Shown: positions 1-8,925 of the stretch, one piece after another | Position numbering within the stretch: the stretch's first letter is position 1 | Layout of the letters: each line of letters starts with the position of its first letter | NCBI RefSeq assembly: GCF_000935125.1 | Contig: NZ_JRKI01000026.1 | Coordinates: forward strand, 465,886-529,885 | DNA length: 64,000 nucleotides | Direction: 5' to 3' | DNA from: Streptomyces natalensis ATCC 27448 | GTDB taxonomy: Bacteria; Actinomycetota; Actinomycetes; Streptomycetales; Streptomycetaceae | The notes under the pieces: model-generated | The model's input: the letters and a program-made list of their open reading frames with translations, nothing else | Databases searched by the model: none | What the model was told of the DNA's origin: nothing | Program-made: the position numbers and the translations under genes

Positions 1-558
1 GGCGGCGGCGCGCGCGAGTGTCGCGGCGACGGGGTACTCGGTTGGCCAGTCCCAGCACGGCCAGCCGGGATGAGGGTCCCAGCAGGCCTTGAGGACCCGG
101 GCGCGGTCGCGCAGGCCCGCGTAGGCGAGGGTGTGGTGGGAAGTTGGCCAACGCCAAGGCCCTGGCGTGCTGCCGAAACATCCTCACCTGCGCATCCGGC
201 TCGGCCGGCGGCCGCGCCACCGCCGCAAAGATGGTCACTTCCGCGCAGGCCGCGATCGAACACGCCCCGCCCAGGCCCGGCCAGTCGTGGACCAGCCACT
301 ACAGGTACGGCCGGCGGGCCCACGAGTCCGGCGTGATCCACGCCAGGCTCGGCGAAGTGGCCAAGATCGCTGGGAATTGGCTGCATCTGGGGGCCAAGAC
401 GGGCGCTCAGCTCTGCAGTTCACGCCTGCTGACGTGGGATGGCGGCGCGGGCCGTGCAGAGTCGAGGAGATGAGGCGCAGGGGCTGCTGAGCGGGCGCCT
501 GGGACCGACTTGACGCTCTGGGCGCCCACCCCAGACGACGTTGCCACGGACGAGGGAC
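1..558. other. Border sequence without a recognisable gene
   Basis: Open frames occur on both strands, but none reads like a known family and none has a ribosome binding site or the third-position GC pattern of a real gene. The stretch lies against a decayed epimerase and is probably worn-down DNA. No RNA gene or clear repeat was seen. Confidence 0.4.
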
Positions 559-1313
559 TCAAAGCACACCGGCCTGTTCCGACAGGAACCAGGCGATGGT
601 GCGTTTCAGGCCCTCCGAGAGGCTGATTCGTGGCCGCCGGTCGAGCATCTCCGTAGCTCTGGTGATGTCGGGTCTGCGGCGATGCGGATCGTCGGGTATT
701 GCTGTGCCGTGGGCGATCTCCGAGATCGTGCCCATGAGATCCCGGATAGAGTGGGCGAGGTCCAGGACGGTGACCTCGCGTGGATTGCCAATGTTTACGG
801 GGCCGGACAGCCACTCAGGGCCATGGCCAGCACGCCGCGCACCGTGTCGTCGACATAGCAGAGGGACCGCGTCTGGCGACCGCTGCCGTTGACCGTAATG
901 GGTTCTCCGGACATGGCCTGGTGGATGAAGTTCGGCACGGCTCGTCCGTCGTTCGATCGCCTTCCGGAGCCGTACGTGTTGAAGATTCGTACGATGCCGA
1001 CGTCCACCCCGAATTGCTTGCCGAAAGTGACGGTTAATGCTTCGGAGAAGCGTTTCGTCTCGTCGTAGGCGGCGCGTTGTCCTATGGGGTTCACGTTCCC
1101 CCAGTGCTCCTCGCGCTGGGGATGCTGAAGTGGGTCGCCATAGACCTCGGAGGTGGACGCCATGATGAAGCGGGCGGACTTTTCCTGGGCGAGGCGGAGG
1201 GCGTTGTACGTCCCGAAGCCGGCAGCCCGCAGCGTCTCCACCGGGTACCTGAGATAGTCAGGCGGGGAGGCCGGAGACGCCAAGTGCAGAACCAGTCCGA
1301 CAGGTCCTGACAC
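559..1313 (-). pseudogene. NAD-dependent sugar-nucleotide epimerase/dehydratase, decayed
   Basis: The minus strand reads as an extended short-chain dehydrogenase of the UDP-glucuronate decarboxylase / dTDP-glucose dehydratase type: LHLASPASPPDY, then STSEVYGDP, the catalytic YDETKR (Tyr-x3-Lys), VRIFNTYGSG and CYVDDTVRGVLAMAL. The frame breaks near 806-811, where restoring one base continues the protein in the next frame as SGPVNIGNPRE and on to a stop at 559-561. The N-terminal GxxGxxG nucleotide-binding segment is not readable upstream; about 25 family-like residues continue past 1313 before a stop near 1397. The gene therefore has at least one frameshift and has lost its 5' end, so it should not make active enzyme. 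Confidence 0.8.
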
Positions 1314-1395
1314 GGTGAACGGCTCACTTACGTCGGCCTCGACCAGCCGGCCGCGGACCGGGTTGCAAGCTTGCGTCCCATCGCGCGGCGTGGAG

Positions 1396-1703
1396 CACGT
1401 CAGCAGCTATCGCGCCGTTCTCGGTCCCACTTCACCCGCAAGGTGCTGCGCCGGCTCGCCGCCGGTTTGGCCCACACCATCTGGGCACCTTCGCTGTCTC
1501 TCCACCTGCCGATGACGGGTCGCAAGCCGGGACAGGACATGGGGGTCGTTCCCGGAACCAGGACCATCCCGGCTGCCGCTGCACAAGTCGCCACCACCTG
1601 CTTTCGGCAACCCCTCAACTCGACAAATTCCCAAGTCCATTCTTTTGGGGGAGAGTTGGTGCGCCAGGACATCAAGTGATTTTCGGCGGAGCAGGCTTGG
1701 GCC
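1396..1703. other. Gene-free spacer
   Basis: This stretch separates the epimerase relic from the aldehyde dehydrogenase gene. Both strands have open frames, but they look like shadows with no family resemblance. It presumably holds the promoter of the downstream operon, though no convincing -35/-10 pair was found. Confidence 0.35.
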
Positions 1704-3392
1704 GTGCTTGATTCCTATGCGGTACTGATCGGGAGCGAGAGACAGCCCGGAGGCGGCTGGGTTCACTGGCCTCGGGCGGGTGCGTTGCTGCATGCGCCCT
1801 ACGACACGATGGCTCTCAAGGCTCGCCTCGACTGCGCAAACGCCACGGCATCCGATCTTGCCGACGCCCGCCTGGCCGGCCGGGTGGCCCTGTCCACACC
1901 CGAACAGGGCAACGCGGCCTTACGGCTGGCCCGGCGAGCGGGCGAGGAGTGGCGGCGAGTCCCCATGCAACGGCGCCTCGCCTTCGTCGCAGCGGTGTAC
2001 GACGCATTGTGCGAGCGAGCCGATGACGTCGTGGATGTCCTGGTGTCCGAGGGGCATCCGGTGCGGGTCGCGCGCTGGGAATTGACCGTGGCGCTCTCCC
2101 TGATCCACCCGGAGACCCTCGAACATGCCCGGCAGTCGCTGGAGTGGCGCACGGAGCAGGCCGGGCGTCACATCCGCCTGGTCCGCAAGCCCGACGGGGT
2201 GGTGGGCCTCAATGCGGCCCGCAATGCCGGCTTTCTCTCCTCCGCGTTCGGCCTGCTCGTTCTTGCCGCAGGCAACGCGCTGATCGTGAACGCCCCTCCC
2301 ACCGCCCCCCTCGCGGTTGCCTTTCTGTACCACGAATTGGTCGCCCCGCTGCTCGACCGCCACGGCGCCCCGCCGGGCACGCTCAGCGTCCTGTGCTCCC
2401 CCTCCCGGTCAGCCGTACAGCAGTGGCTCGGCTCCCCGGACTGCGACGACATCTTCTACTACGGGCCCGCCCGGCACGGCGCACGCCTCGAAGCCGAGTG
2501 CCTGGAGCACGGCAAGAAGCCGGTCCTGGAACTGTCCGGCAACGACGCCATGGTGGTGTGGCGCGACGCCGACCTCGAACGTTCGGCGACCGCGGCCGCC
2601 GAACGCTACTACGGCTCGGGGCAGCTGTGCATCGCGCCGAAGTTCGTCGTCGCCCATCCCGACGTGGCCGACGAGTTCACCGCCCTGCTGCACCGCCGAG
2701 TGGCCGAACTGCGCGTAGGGCCGCCCGAGGACCCGGACGTCGTCCTCAGCGCCGTCGTCAAACGCGGCGAGTGCCTGGATGTGCTGCGCGACGCGGTGGA
2801 ACAAGGGGCCGAGCACCTGTGCGGAGGCGAGCTCGTCGACGTACACGACAAGGTCACCGCCCGCGGCCCCTTCGTGCGTCCCGTCCTGCTGCGGGTGCAC
2901 GGGCTCGCGACGGCGCGGCGGATGTGCGCGGTGCGGGAGGAGACCTTCTTCCCGCTGATGTGCGTCGTCGTGCCCGACCAGGCCGACCACGCCACGCCGG
3001 AGCACCTCCTCACCGACATCCTGGAGTTCGTCGACAGCAACCGCTACGGGCTGCGCAACTCCCTGTGGGCGCGGGACCCGCACGTCATCGAGAGGTTCTG
3101 CGACATGGGCAACGGCGGTGTGCTGAAGGTCAACGACAGTCACATCGGCTGCCTGCCGGTGCTGCCCACGGTCGGTGGCACCGGGCTCAGTGGCGGCACC
3201 TTCGGCGAAGCCAACCTCCCCTATCTGCGTACCACACGGCTGCAGGGCATCAGCGTGACCATCGATCCGCCCCGCACCCAGGTCTTCGACCACCACGCGG
3301 CGGTACACGCCGCCACCGGACCTCCGGGCGCGCACCGGCGCCCGGAAAGCGAAAAACACAGCACGAACGAAGAGGGGACCGCACCCACATGA
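1704..3392 (+). CDS. Aldehyde dehydrogenase superfamily protein (divergent)
   Basis: A 562-residue member of the NAD(P)-dependent aldehyde dehydrogenase / acyl-CoA reductase superfamily, which oxidises aldehydes or reduces acyl thioesters through a cysteine thiohemiacetal. Numbered from the GTG at 1704, the general-base region is LELSGNDAMVV with Glu276 and the nucleophile is Cys309 in YGSGQLCIAP. The oxidoreductase C-terminus with VREETFFP and GNGGVLKVND follows. The last ~50 residues are a low-complexity tail outside the family. The start is uncertain: ATG at 1809 is an alternative, but the earlier residues (GGGWVHWPR) look like protein. The stop overlaps the next start in ATGA, so the calcium protein downstream is translationally coupled. 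Substrate unknown. Confidence 0.8.
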   Translation: MLDSYAVLIGSERQPGGGWVHWPRAGALLHAPYDTMALKARLDCANATASDLADARLAGRVALSTPEQGNAALRLARRAGEEWRRVPMQRRLAFVAAVYDALCERADDVVDVLVSEGHPVRVARWELTVALSLIHPETLEHARQSLEWRTEQAGRHIRLVRKPDGVVGLNAARNAGFLSSAFGLLVLAAGNALIVNAPPTAPLAVAFLYHELVAPLLDRHGAPPGTLSVLCSPSRSAVQQWLGSPDCDDIFYYGPARHGARLEAECLEHGKKPVLELSGNDAMVVWRDADLERSATAAAERYYGSGQLCIAPKFVVAHPDVADEFTALLHRRVAELRVGPPEDPDVVLSAVVKRGECLDVLRDAVEQGAEHLCGGELVDVHDKVTARGPFVRPVLLRVHGLATARRMCAVREETFFPLMCVVVPDQADHATPEHLLTDILEFVDSNRYGLRNSLWARDPHVIERFCDMGNGGVLKVNDSHIGCLPVLPTVGGTGLSGGTFGEANLPYLRTTRLQGISVTIDPPRTQVFDHHAAVHAATGPPGAHRRPESEKHSTNEEGTAPT

Positions 3393-3952
3393 CCACCCAG
3401 GCCCAAGACACCCTGCTCAACCAGAAGATCGACATCTGCTTCGGGCACATCGATGCCGACGGCAACGGATCATTGGACCGCGAGGACCTGTTCACCCTGG
3501 GCGCGCGACTGCTGGCCGCGTTCGGCGAGGCCGCGACATCGCCCAAGGGCACGCGGCTGATGGACGGCATGGTCACCTTCTGGGACGCCGTCGCTTCCGC
3601 CGCCGACGCGGACGGCGACGGGCGGCTCACACCCGAGGAGTACCGCACCGGCATGAAGGGGGCGTTCATCACCTCCGGCGAAGGCTTCTCCCAGGCCTTC
3701 CGGCCCATGCTGGAGGGAGTCTGCGGGCTCCTCGACACCAACGGCGACGGCGAGGTCGACGAGAAGGAGTTCCAGGTCTGGCAGGAGGTCTTCCGCACCG
3801 CGCCACAAGACCGGGCGGCGGCCTTCCAGGCGCTGGACGCCGACGGCAGCGGCAAACTGAGCGTCGACGAACTCCTCGACGCCATGCACCAGTACTACAC
3901 GAGCACCGACCCCAACGCCCCCGGCAACGTGCTGTACGGCCCACTGAACTGA
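3389..3952 (+). CDS. EF-hand calcium-binding protein, four EF-hands
   Basis: A 187-residue soluble calerythrin-like calcium sensor or buffer. Four twelve-residue loops are visible: 22-33 (DADGNGSLDRED, with Asp rather than Glu in the last position), 73-84 (DADGDGRLTPEE), 116-127 (DTNGDGEVDEKE) and 150-161 (DADGSGKLSVDE). All have the Dx[DN]xxG pattern expected for calcium binding. There is no signal peptide, so it should act in the cytoplasm. It starts inside the aldehyde dehydrogenase stop codon (ATGA), with GAGGGG upstream. Coupling to an enzyme gene suggests a calcium-responsive partner or stabiliser, which is inference. A strong double hairpin follows. Confidence 0.92.
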   Translation: MTTQAQDTLLNQKIDICFGHIDADGNGSLDREDLFTLGARLLAAFGEAATSPKGTRLMDGMVTFWDAVASAADADGDGRLTPEEYRTGMKGAFITSGEGFSQAFRPMLEGVCGLLDTNGDGEVDEKEFQVWQEVFRTAPQDRAAAFQALDADGSGKLSVDELLDAMHQYYTSTDPNAPGNVLYGPLN

Positions 3953-3957
3953 CCCCC

Positions 3958-4030
3958 GGCCCGGCCCGGTGCCCCACGCTCACCCCGACACCGGGCCGGG
4001 CCCTGCCAAAAGCCCGCCATAGGGCGGGCT
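3958..4030 (+). terminator. Double-hairpin transcription terminator
   Basis: Two stem-loops follow the EF-hand gene. The first has perfect 14-bp arms (3958-3971 and 3989-4002). The second has 8-bp arms (4011-4018 and 4023-4030) with a 4-nt loop, after a short A run. There is no long T tract, as is usual for intrinsic terminators in high-GC actinobacteria. Confidence 0.7.
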
Positions 4031-4180
4031 CTGTGTCGGGTGGCGGGCTGGTGGGGCCTGTCAGGCGAGTGGTCCGGGGCGACTTCACAGCAGGTCACCC
4101 GGATAGTGGCTATGAGGCTGCCGTCGTGCCGCAGGGGTGCGCTCCTGGACAAGAACGCACCCCTGCATGTAGGAGGCATC

Positions 4181-4234
4181 ATGCCTGGAAAATTTGAAAT
4201 GCACGAGGATAAAGCGGGTAAATACCGCTACTGA
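4181..4234 (+). pseudogene. DUF1508 (YegP-like) protein, cut off after 17 codons
   Basis: A perfect AGGAGG at 4171-4176 precedes ATG 4181, and the 17 residues read MPGKFEMHEDKAGKYRY before a TGA. This is the start of the DUF1508/YegP fold, which normally runs on for another 40 or more residues. The following sequence belongs to a reversed IS5-type transposase, so the gene was cut at about 4232 by an insertion or rearrangement. A genuine start signal feeding 17 codons shows the break is recent enough to leave the ribosome binding site intact. Confidence 0.7.
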
Positions 4235-4400
4235 CTCAAGTGCACCCACTGCGAGCCGATCGGGAACTTCCAGGCGATCGCGTCGATCACCTCACGGTGA
4301 TCGCGCACCGACAGCCCCGCTTCGGAGTCGGGTCCGAGAGTAACGGCTCGATCCGCGCCCACTGCGCGTCAGCCAACGGCACACCCGGACCAACGATCCG
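4235..4400 (-). mobile_element. IS5-family transposase N-terminal remnant
   Basis: Read on the minus strand, the sequence gives PLADAQWARIEPLLSDPTPKRG and, after a frame slip, RDHREVIDAIAWKF and GSQWVHL. This is the N-terminal DUF4096-type domain of IS5/IS1031-type transposases. The fragment stops exactly where the DUF1508 gene is cut. The catalytic DDE core is absent, so it is an inactive relic. Confidence 0.75.
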
Positions 4401-4562
4401 ATGATCCGAACGAAACGGCCTAACGGAGTCCTACTAGCGCCGGACCTGAGAAGGCTCCAAGCCGTGGCCGATGATCGCGGTGATTTCTTGCCGGTCAGCG
4501 GTAGCGCGCTGGCCGTGCATTCCCAACGGACCGTGGATCGCGGTGGCTGGTACGACGAAGCC

Positions 4563-4584
4563 GGCTGCCCCAGACGGGGCAGCC
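4563..4584 (-). terminator. Hairpin downstream of small minus-strand gene
   Basis: A perfect 9-bp stem (ggctgcccc / ggggcagcc) with an AGAC loop sits 25 bp past the stop of the small gene at 4609-4794. Confidence 0.6.
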
Positions 4585-4608
4585 GCCTCCCGCATCGGCT
4601 TCAGGCCC

Positions 4609-4794
4609 TCACCACTTCTTCGTATCGATCCCGGCGCGCTGGGCGCGGTCCAACTCCTCGGTGCTCGCCTTGGCCCTGCGGGATTCCAGCGGGCCCCATT
4701 GCCGGGGCTTGGTGAACATCGGGGCCTGGCCGCCGGGGATCGCGACGACTCCGCCGAAGCGTTCGTCGCCCGCGAACCAGAGGGCTGAGGACAT
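4609..4794 (-). CDS. Small hypothetical protein, 61 residues
   Basis: Starts at ATG 4794 behind GGAAGAGG and ends just before a perfect hairpin, so it looks like a complete transcription unit. The product begins MSSALWFAGDERFGGVVAIPG, has a central TKPRQWGPLE segment, and ends in a charged helix rich in Arg, Lys and Glu. It has no membrane segment, signal or recognised motif. A longer frame runs upstream to 5028, but that part is Arg/Pro-rich and looks non-coding. It lies between two IS relics. Function not recognised. Confidence 0.5.
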   Translation of the reverse strand: MSSALWFAGDERFGGVVAIPGGQAPMFTKPRQWGPLESRRAKASTEELDRAQRAGIDTKKW

Positions 4795-4990
4795 GTCCTC
4801 TTCCCACGTGCGATGGCGGAGGACCGGACTTGCGATCATCTCTGAGCTTGACTCCGTCGGGAATCTTGGGGTTTTCCGGTGCGGCAGCGTGATCAGCAGG
4901 CAGGCTCGCGGCAGTGGTGCAGGCCGATCCAGCTGACGAGGTGCGCGTTGTCCGTCCGTCCCCGCTCCGGTGAGCAAGTCCCCTCTCTGA

Positions 4991-5420
4991 CCGCGCAGAT
5001 CGCGCGGGCGAGCAATTCCGAAGGGCACGCCGGCGATGTGGGTGCGGGACCGCTTGGACGGGCTGTGGCACGACGAGGATTTCGCCGGCTGGTATCCGCG
5101 CGACGGCCGTCCCGGCCTTTCGCCCGCTCAGCCGGCCACCATCTGTGTACTGCAGTTCCTGCCCGGCCTGTCGGACCGGCAGGCGGCGGAGGCGGTGCGC
5201 TGCCGCATCGATTTCAAGTACGCGCTGGCCGTGGAGCTGGACGATCCCGGCTTCCCTCACGGCGTGCTGGCCGACTTCCGCGAGCGCCTCGCCCAGGACG
5301 ATCGCGCTGACCGTCTCCTCGACCTGGCGCTCGCCCGTCTGAAGGAGGCCGGCCTCGTACGCGAGCGCACCACGCAGCGCACCGATTCGACTCATGTTCT
5401 GGCCGCGGTGCGCGGTAGGA
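4991..5420 (+). mobile_element. IS1182-type transposase N-terminal remnant
   Basis: The reading IPKGTPAMWVRDRLDGLWHDEDFAGWYP, then SPAQPATICVLQFLPGLSDRQAAEAVRCRIDFKYAL and ERTTQRTDSTHVLAAVR, matches the N-terminal third of IS1182-family transposases, up to the first catalytic Asp (TDSTHV). After about 5418 the similarity stops and the frame reads into unrelated sequence. No start codon is obvious upstream because a stop lies at 4988. An inactive fragment. Confidence 0.8.
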
Positions 5421-5564
5421 CACGGCTGACGACCGTCCGTTTGATCCGTTCAGCGAGCGTCCTTCACCTGTTGTCTGCTGGATGTTTCCCGTGCTCCACG
5501 GGGTTGTTCTTCTGCCGCTGTGAATCTTCGGGCGATCCGAGAGCCCAGCGGTAGGAGAGCAGCA

Positions 5565-7151
5565 GTGAGTCAGCCGGCACGCAGGACGGTCCTCCAAGCC
5601 TCGGCTGCGGCAGGAGTGTTGGCGGCCGGTCCGGCCTCGACCCTGCTGTGGACACAGCCCGCCGTCGCAGACGCTCCGAACACCGAGCAGATACACCTGG
5701 CCTACGGTGAGGAGCCCTCGCGGGAGATGACCGTCTCCTGGGCGACCGCCGCCTCGGTGCGCCGGCCCCGCCTGCGCCTGGGGCGCCCCGGCGGGGACTT
5801 GGGGCGCACGGTGCGGGCCGAGACCACCACGTACGTGGATGGCCTCAACAAGGTCGAGACGTACACCCATCGGGTGCGGCTGCGCGAGCTGCGTCCGGAC
5901 ACGCAGTACGTGTACGAGGTGCTGCACGACGGTGCCGCGCCCCGCCGCTCCACCTTCCGCACCGCGCCCGAGCCGGGCCGGGTGCCGTTCCGGTTCACCA
6001 GCTTCGGCGATCTGGGTGCCGGTGACCCGAAGTGGAAGAAGTCCGCGGTCAACGGGGCTGTCGCAGTGCGGCAGGTGGAGCGGTTCAATCCGCTCTTCCA
6101 CCTTCTCAACGGCGACCTGGCCTACGCCAACAACAATGAGGAGACCCAGCCACAGTGCTGGGACGCGTTCATGAACAACATGTCGGTGTCCGCCGCGAAC
6201 CGCCCCTGGATGCCGGCACCCGGCAACCACGAGGTGGAAGCGGGCGGCGGCGACCTCGGTTACGCCTCGTACGCGACCCGCTTCGATCTGCCCGACAACC
6301 ACACCCGTGACTACTGCGGGAACTGGTACAGCTTCCAGGTCGGCTCGGTGCTCTTCGCCGTCCTGGACGGCAACGACCTCGCGGTGGAGGACGACGCGAG
6401 CATCGACCCGGCGACCGGGCAGTCCGTCTACATCAGCGGCTACAGCGAGGGTGCCCAACTCCGCTGGCTGGAGCGGACATTGGCGCAGGCCAGGGCGGGC
6501 CGGAACGTCGACTGGATCGTGGTGTCCCTGCACCAGTTCGCGATGTCGTCCTCCGCCGCCAGCCACGGCGGCGACATGGGACTGCGCGAACAGTTGCTGC
6601 CCGTCCTCGACCGGCACGCCGTGGACCTGGTGCTCTGCGGCCACGACCACGACTACGAGCGCACCCACCCCGTACGCGGCACCGACCCGGGCAGCCTCCT
6701 GCGCCCGGCCGTGGTCGATGACCGGCTCGACGGCATCGACACCTCCAAGGGCACCGTCCACCTCATCCTGGGCGGCGGTGGCACTGCCTCACACGACGAC
6801 ACGTATCTCACGGATCCGGACGGCGACGGCGTCCCGGACGCCTTCGTCCGAACCCAGCGCCTCACCTACAAGGCCGACCCGGACGCCAAGGAGAAGGCGA
6901 CCTGGTCCGCGGTGCGCGACCCCGACCAGACCTACCCGTACGGCGTCGCGGTCTTCGACGTCGACCCCGGATCGCTGATCGGCGGCCGCACGACGATCAC
7001 CGTCAGCTATTACCACACCCCGACCGCGACAGCGACGGACCCGGACCCCGCCCCAGTGCTCTTCGACCGCTTCCGCATCCACCGCAGGCGGCGCGATGCC
7101 TGCTGGCCCGTCACCAACTCGGCCCAGGAGAAGGCTGGTTCACTATCCTGA
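5565..7151 (+). CDS. Secreted purple-acid-phosphatase-like metallophosphoesterase
   Basis: A 528-residue exported phosphoesterase. GTG 5565 follows AGGAGAG at 5553-5559. The N-terminus has a twin-arginine signal (ARRTVLQAS, then a hydrophobic stretch ending in AVADAP), so Tat export is likely. A fibronectin-like domain (about residues 38-135) precedes the dimetal catalytic domain, whose five ligand blocks are all visible: FGDLG, NGDLAYANN, PGNHEVE, SLHQF and CGHDHDYERTHP. Expected activity is hydrolysis of phosphomonoesters outside the cell. A DPDGDGVPDAF segment resembles a calcium-binding loop. The extreme C-terminus (RRRRDACWPV onward) may come from drift of the original stop. No neighbour shares its pathway. 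Confidence 0.9.
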   Translation: MSQPARRTVLQASAAAGVLAAGPASTLLWTQPAVADAPNTEQIHLAYGEEPSREMTVSWATAASVRRPRLRLGRPGGDLGRTVRAETTTYVDGLNKVETYTHRVRLRELRPDTQYVYEVLHDGAAPRRSTFRTAPEPGRVPFRFTSFGDLGAGDPKWKKSAVNGAVAVRQVERFNPLFHLLNGDLAYANNNEETQPQCWDAFMNNMSVSAANRPWMPAPGNHEVEAGGGDLGYASYATRFDLPDNHTRDYCGNWYSFQVGSVLFAVLDGNDLAVEDDASIDPATGQSVYISGYSEGAQLRWLERTLAQARAGRNVDWIVVSLHQFAMSSSAASHGGDMGLREQLLPVLDRHAVDLVLCGHDHDYERTHPVRGTDPGSLLRPAVVDDRLDGIDTSKGTVHLILGGGGTASHDDTYLTDPDGDGVPDAFVRTQRLTYKADPDAKEKATWSAVRDPDQTYPYGVAVFDVDPGSLIGGRTTITVSYYHTPTATATDPDPAPVLFDRFRIHRRRRDACWPVTNSAQEKAGSLS

Positions 7152-7866
7152 CTCTCGGCCGCCCAGGGCAGAGTCACGTTGCCGGGCCGAACACGGGAGT
7201 CAGTGGGGCGCAGTCCGCGACAGGCCCCCAGCCACGGCGAGCCCGCAGGGGTCCTTCAGCGCGCTATCTATCACTTCCCTATCACGAGCCCCATGGACGC
7301 TCCCACGTCACAATGCTCTGACCTGGACTTACACGCTCGCCCTGGACCAACTGGACGCCCCAGGACGGGTTCTACGACATATGCCAGGTTGTGCCACCTT
7401 CGACAACGACGTGGCGCCGAGGCGTCTGGAGGCAGCGTCCGCCGGCCAGTTGGCCTGCCCATGTCCTACGGCTCACGCGCCGGCTGGGCATGAGCCGTGC
7501 ACAGGTGGCGCTGCCCGTGATGGTTCCCTGAGAGCTTCCTCGGTATCCGGTAGTGGAGACAAGATCCGGACCATGCACGGACCAACACACCACCGGCCGG
7601 GACCCGGTCCGTTGTTTCAGCAGGTCAGCACCACGCGAGCGCTGTACCACCAGCAGACGGAAAACCTGCTGGACGTTCCGCACGCGTGGTTCAGCGACAC
7701 CGCTTATTCTCAGCCGACTCGTCCCAGCAGACCTCCTTGATCTCGGCCCAGGTGATCGGCAGGTGCCCAGAATGCTCTGGACCGGACCTGCAAGCGCCCT
7801 TTACTGTCGGCGGCAGGGCTGCGGCCTGGAGCGAAGGCGCAAGGCTGCGGAATGTGCGGGGGTCCA
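7152..7866. other. Long gene-free interval
   Basis: About 700 bases between the phosphatase and the LysR gene. Open frames on both strands lack family resemblance and ribosome binding sites. The 3' part should contain the LysR promoter, but no clear inverted-repeat T-N11-A operator was identified. Confidence 0.35.
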
Positions 7867-8754
7867 GTGGAGCGGTATGAGATCGAGACGTTCCTGGCCC
7901 TGGCCGAAGAGCTCCACTTCACGCGCACCGCTGAACGTCTGCTCGTCTCGCCGGGCCGGGTCAGTCAAACGATCAAGAAACTGGAACGTCGCATCGGCGG
8001 CGCGTTGTTCGAACGCAGCAACCGTCAGGTGTCCCTCACCCCGGTCGGTCGACAGCTCCATGCCGAGTTGCTCCCCGCATATCAGCAGGTCCAGCAGGCC
8101 GTCGCCAATGCGTCAGCAGCCTGTCGGGGCCTCAGCGGTGTGCTGCGCGTCGGCTTCTCCGCCTCATGGTGCGGCGACCTCATCGTCCAGGCGGCGGAGG
8201 GGTTCCACGCCCGCCACCCTCAGTGCACCGTCGAGATCCAGGAGGTGACGTTCGCGGCCGCCTTCACAGCGTTGCGGGGCGACGGCCTCGACATGCTGAT
8301 CAAAGAACTTCCCGTCGACGGGCCCGACGTCACCGCGGGTCCCGTTCTCTTTTCCGAACGCCGTGCCCTCGTGGTGCCTGCCTTCCATCAGCTCGCGGCT
8401 CAGGAAACGATCTCGCAGGAGGACCTCGCCCTCCTGCCATTGATCACGCCCGTCGGTGTGTCCCAGAGCTTCCTCGATGCCTTCTACCCGCGCCGCACAC
8501 CGGGGGGCCGATCCGTCCCTCGGGGCCCGGCTGCCGTCGCCTGGCAGGAGATGCTGTCGTTGGTCGGGGCGGGCAAAGGGGGTACTGCGGCCGCTGCGAG
8601 GGCGGAGAACTACTACGGCCGGCCGGACGTCGCCTATGTCCCGTTCGACGACGCACCGCTCATCGACTTCGCCCCGATGTGGCTGAAAGGCAATGAATCC
8701 GCCGAGCTCCAAGCCTTCGTCCGGGTCCTCCTCGAGTTCGCCCCCGCTCGATGA
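7867..8754 (+). CDS. LysR-family transcriptional regulator
   Basis: About 295 residues. It has an N-terminal winged helix (ERYEIETFLALAEELHFTRTAERLLVSPGRVSQTIKKLERRIGGALFER), a linker helix, and a type-2 periplasmic-binding effector domain starting GVLRVGFSAS. Length and order match LysR-type activators. The start is placed at GTG 7867 because the DNA-binding domain begins directly after it; an ATG at 7852 adds five residues. It faces the DHA2 exporter tail-to-tail rather than divergently, so its target is not obvious. The conserved first helix and VSQTIKKLE recognition helix are intact. Confidence 0.9.
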   Translation: MERYEIETFLALAEELHFTRTAERLLVSPGRVSQTIKKLERRIGGALFERSNRQVSLTPVGRQLHAELLPAYQQVQQAVANASAACRGLSGVLRVGFSASWCGDLIVQAAEGFHARHPQCTVEIQEVTFAAAFTALRGDGLDMLIKELPVDGPDVTAGPVLFSERRALVVPAFHQLAAQETISQEDLALLPLITPVGVSQSFLDAFYPRRTPGGRSVPRGPAAVAWQEMLSLVGAGKGGTAAAARAENYYGRPDVAYVPFDDAPLIDFAPMWLKGNESAELQAFVRVLLEFAPAR

Positions 8755-8925
8755 GACGGACTTCCGGTCAGGCGGTATGCGGAACGAGCCGGCCTCGCAG
8801 GCGGCCGTGCTCGCCGAGTTCGGGTGCGGCCGCCGCCTGCTGCAACGACAGGACCCGCTGGAGCTCGGTCCGCACCGTTCCGGTGGCGAGGAGACCCGCG
8901 GCCCTGCAGTGCCACACCGCCCGGC

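Noticed and set aside
2144..3388. Long open frame upstream of the EF-hand gene, in the same frame
   Set aside because: It is Arg/Pro-rich and lies fully within the aldehyde dehydrogenase gene in another frame; only the part from ATG 3389 reads as protein.
5214..6761. 515-codon minus-strand frame opposite the phosphatase gene
   Set aside because: Antisense shadow caused by high third-position GC; the plus strand has full metallophosphatase motifs and a start site.
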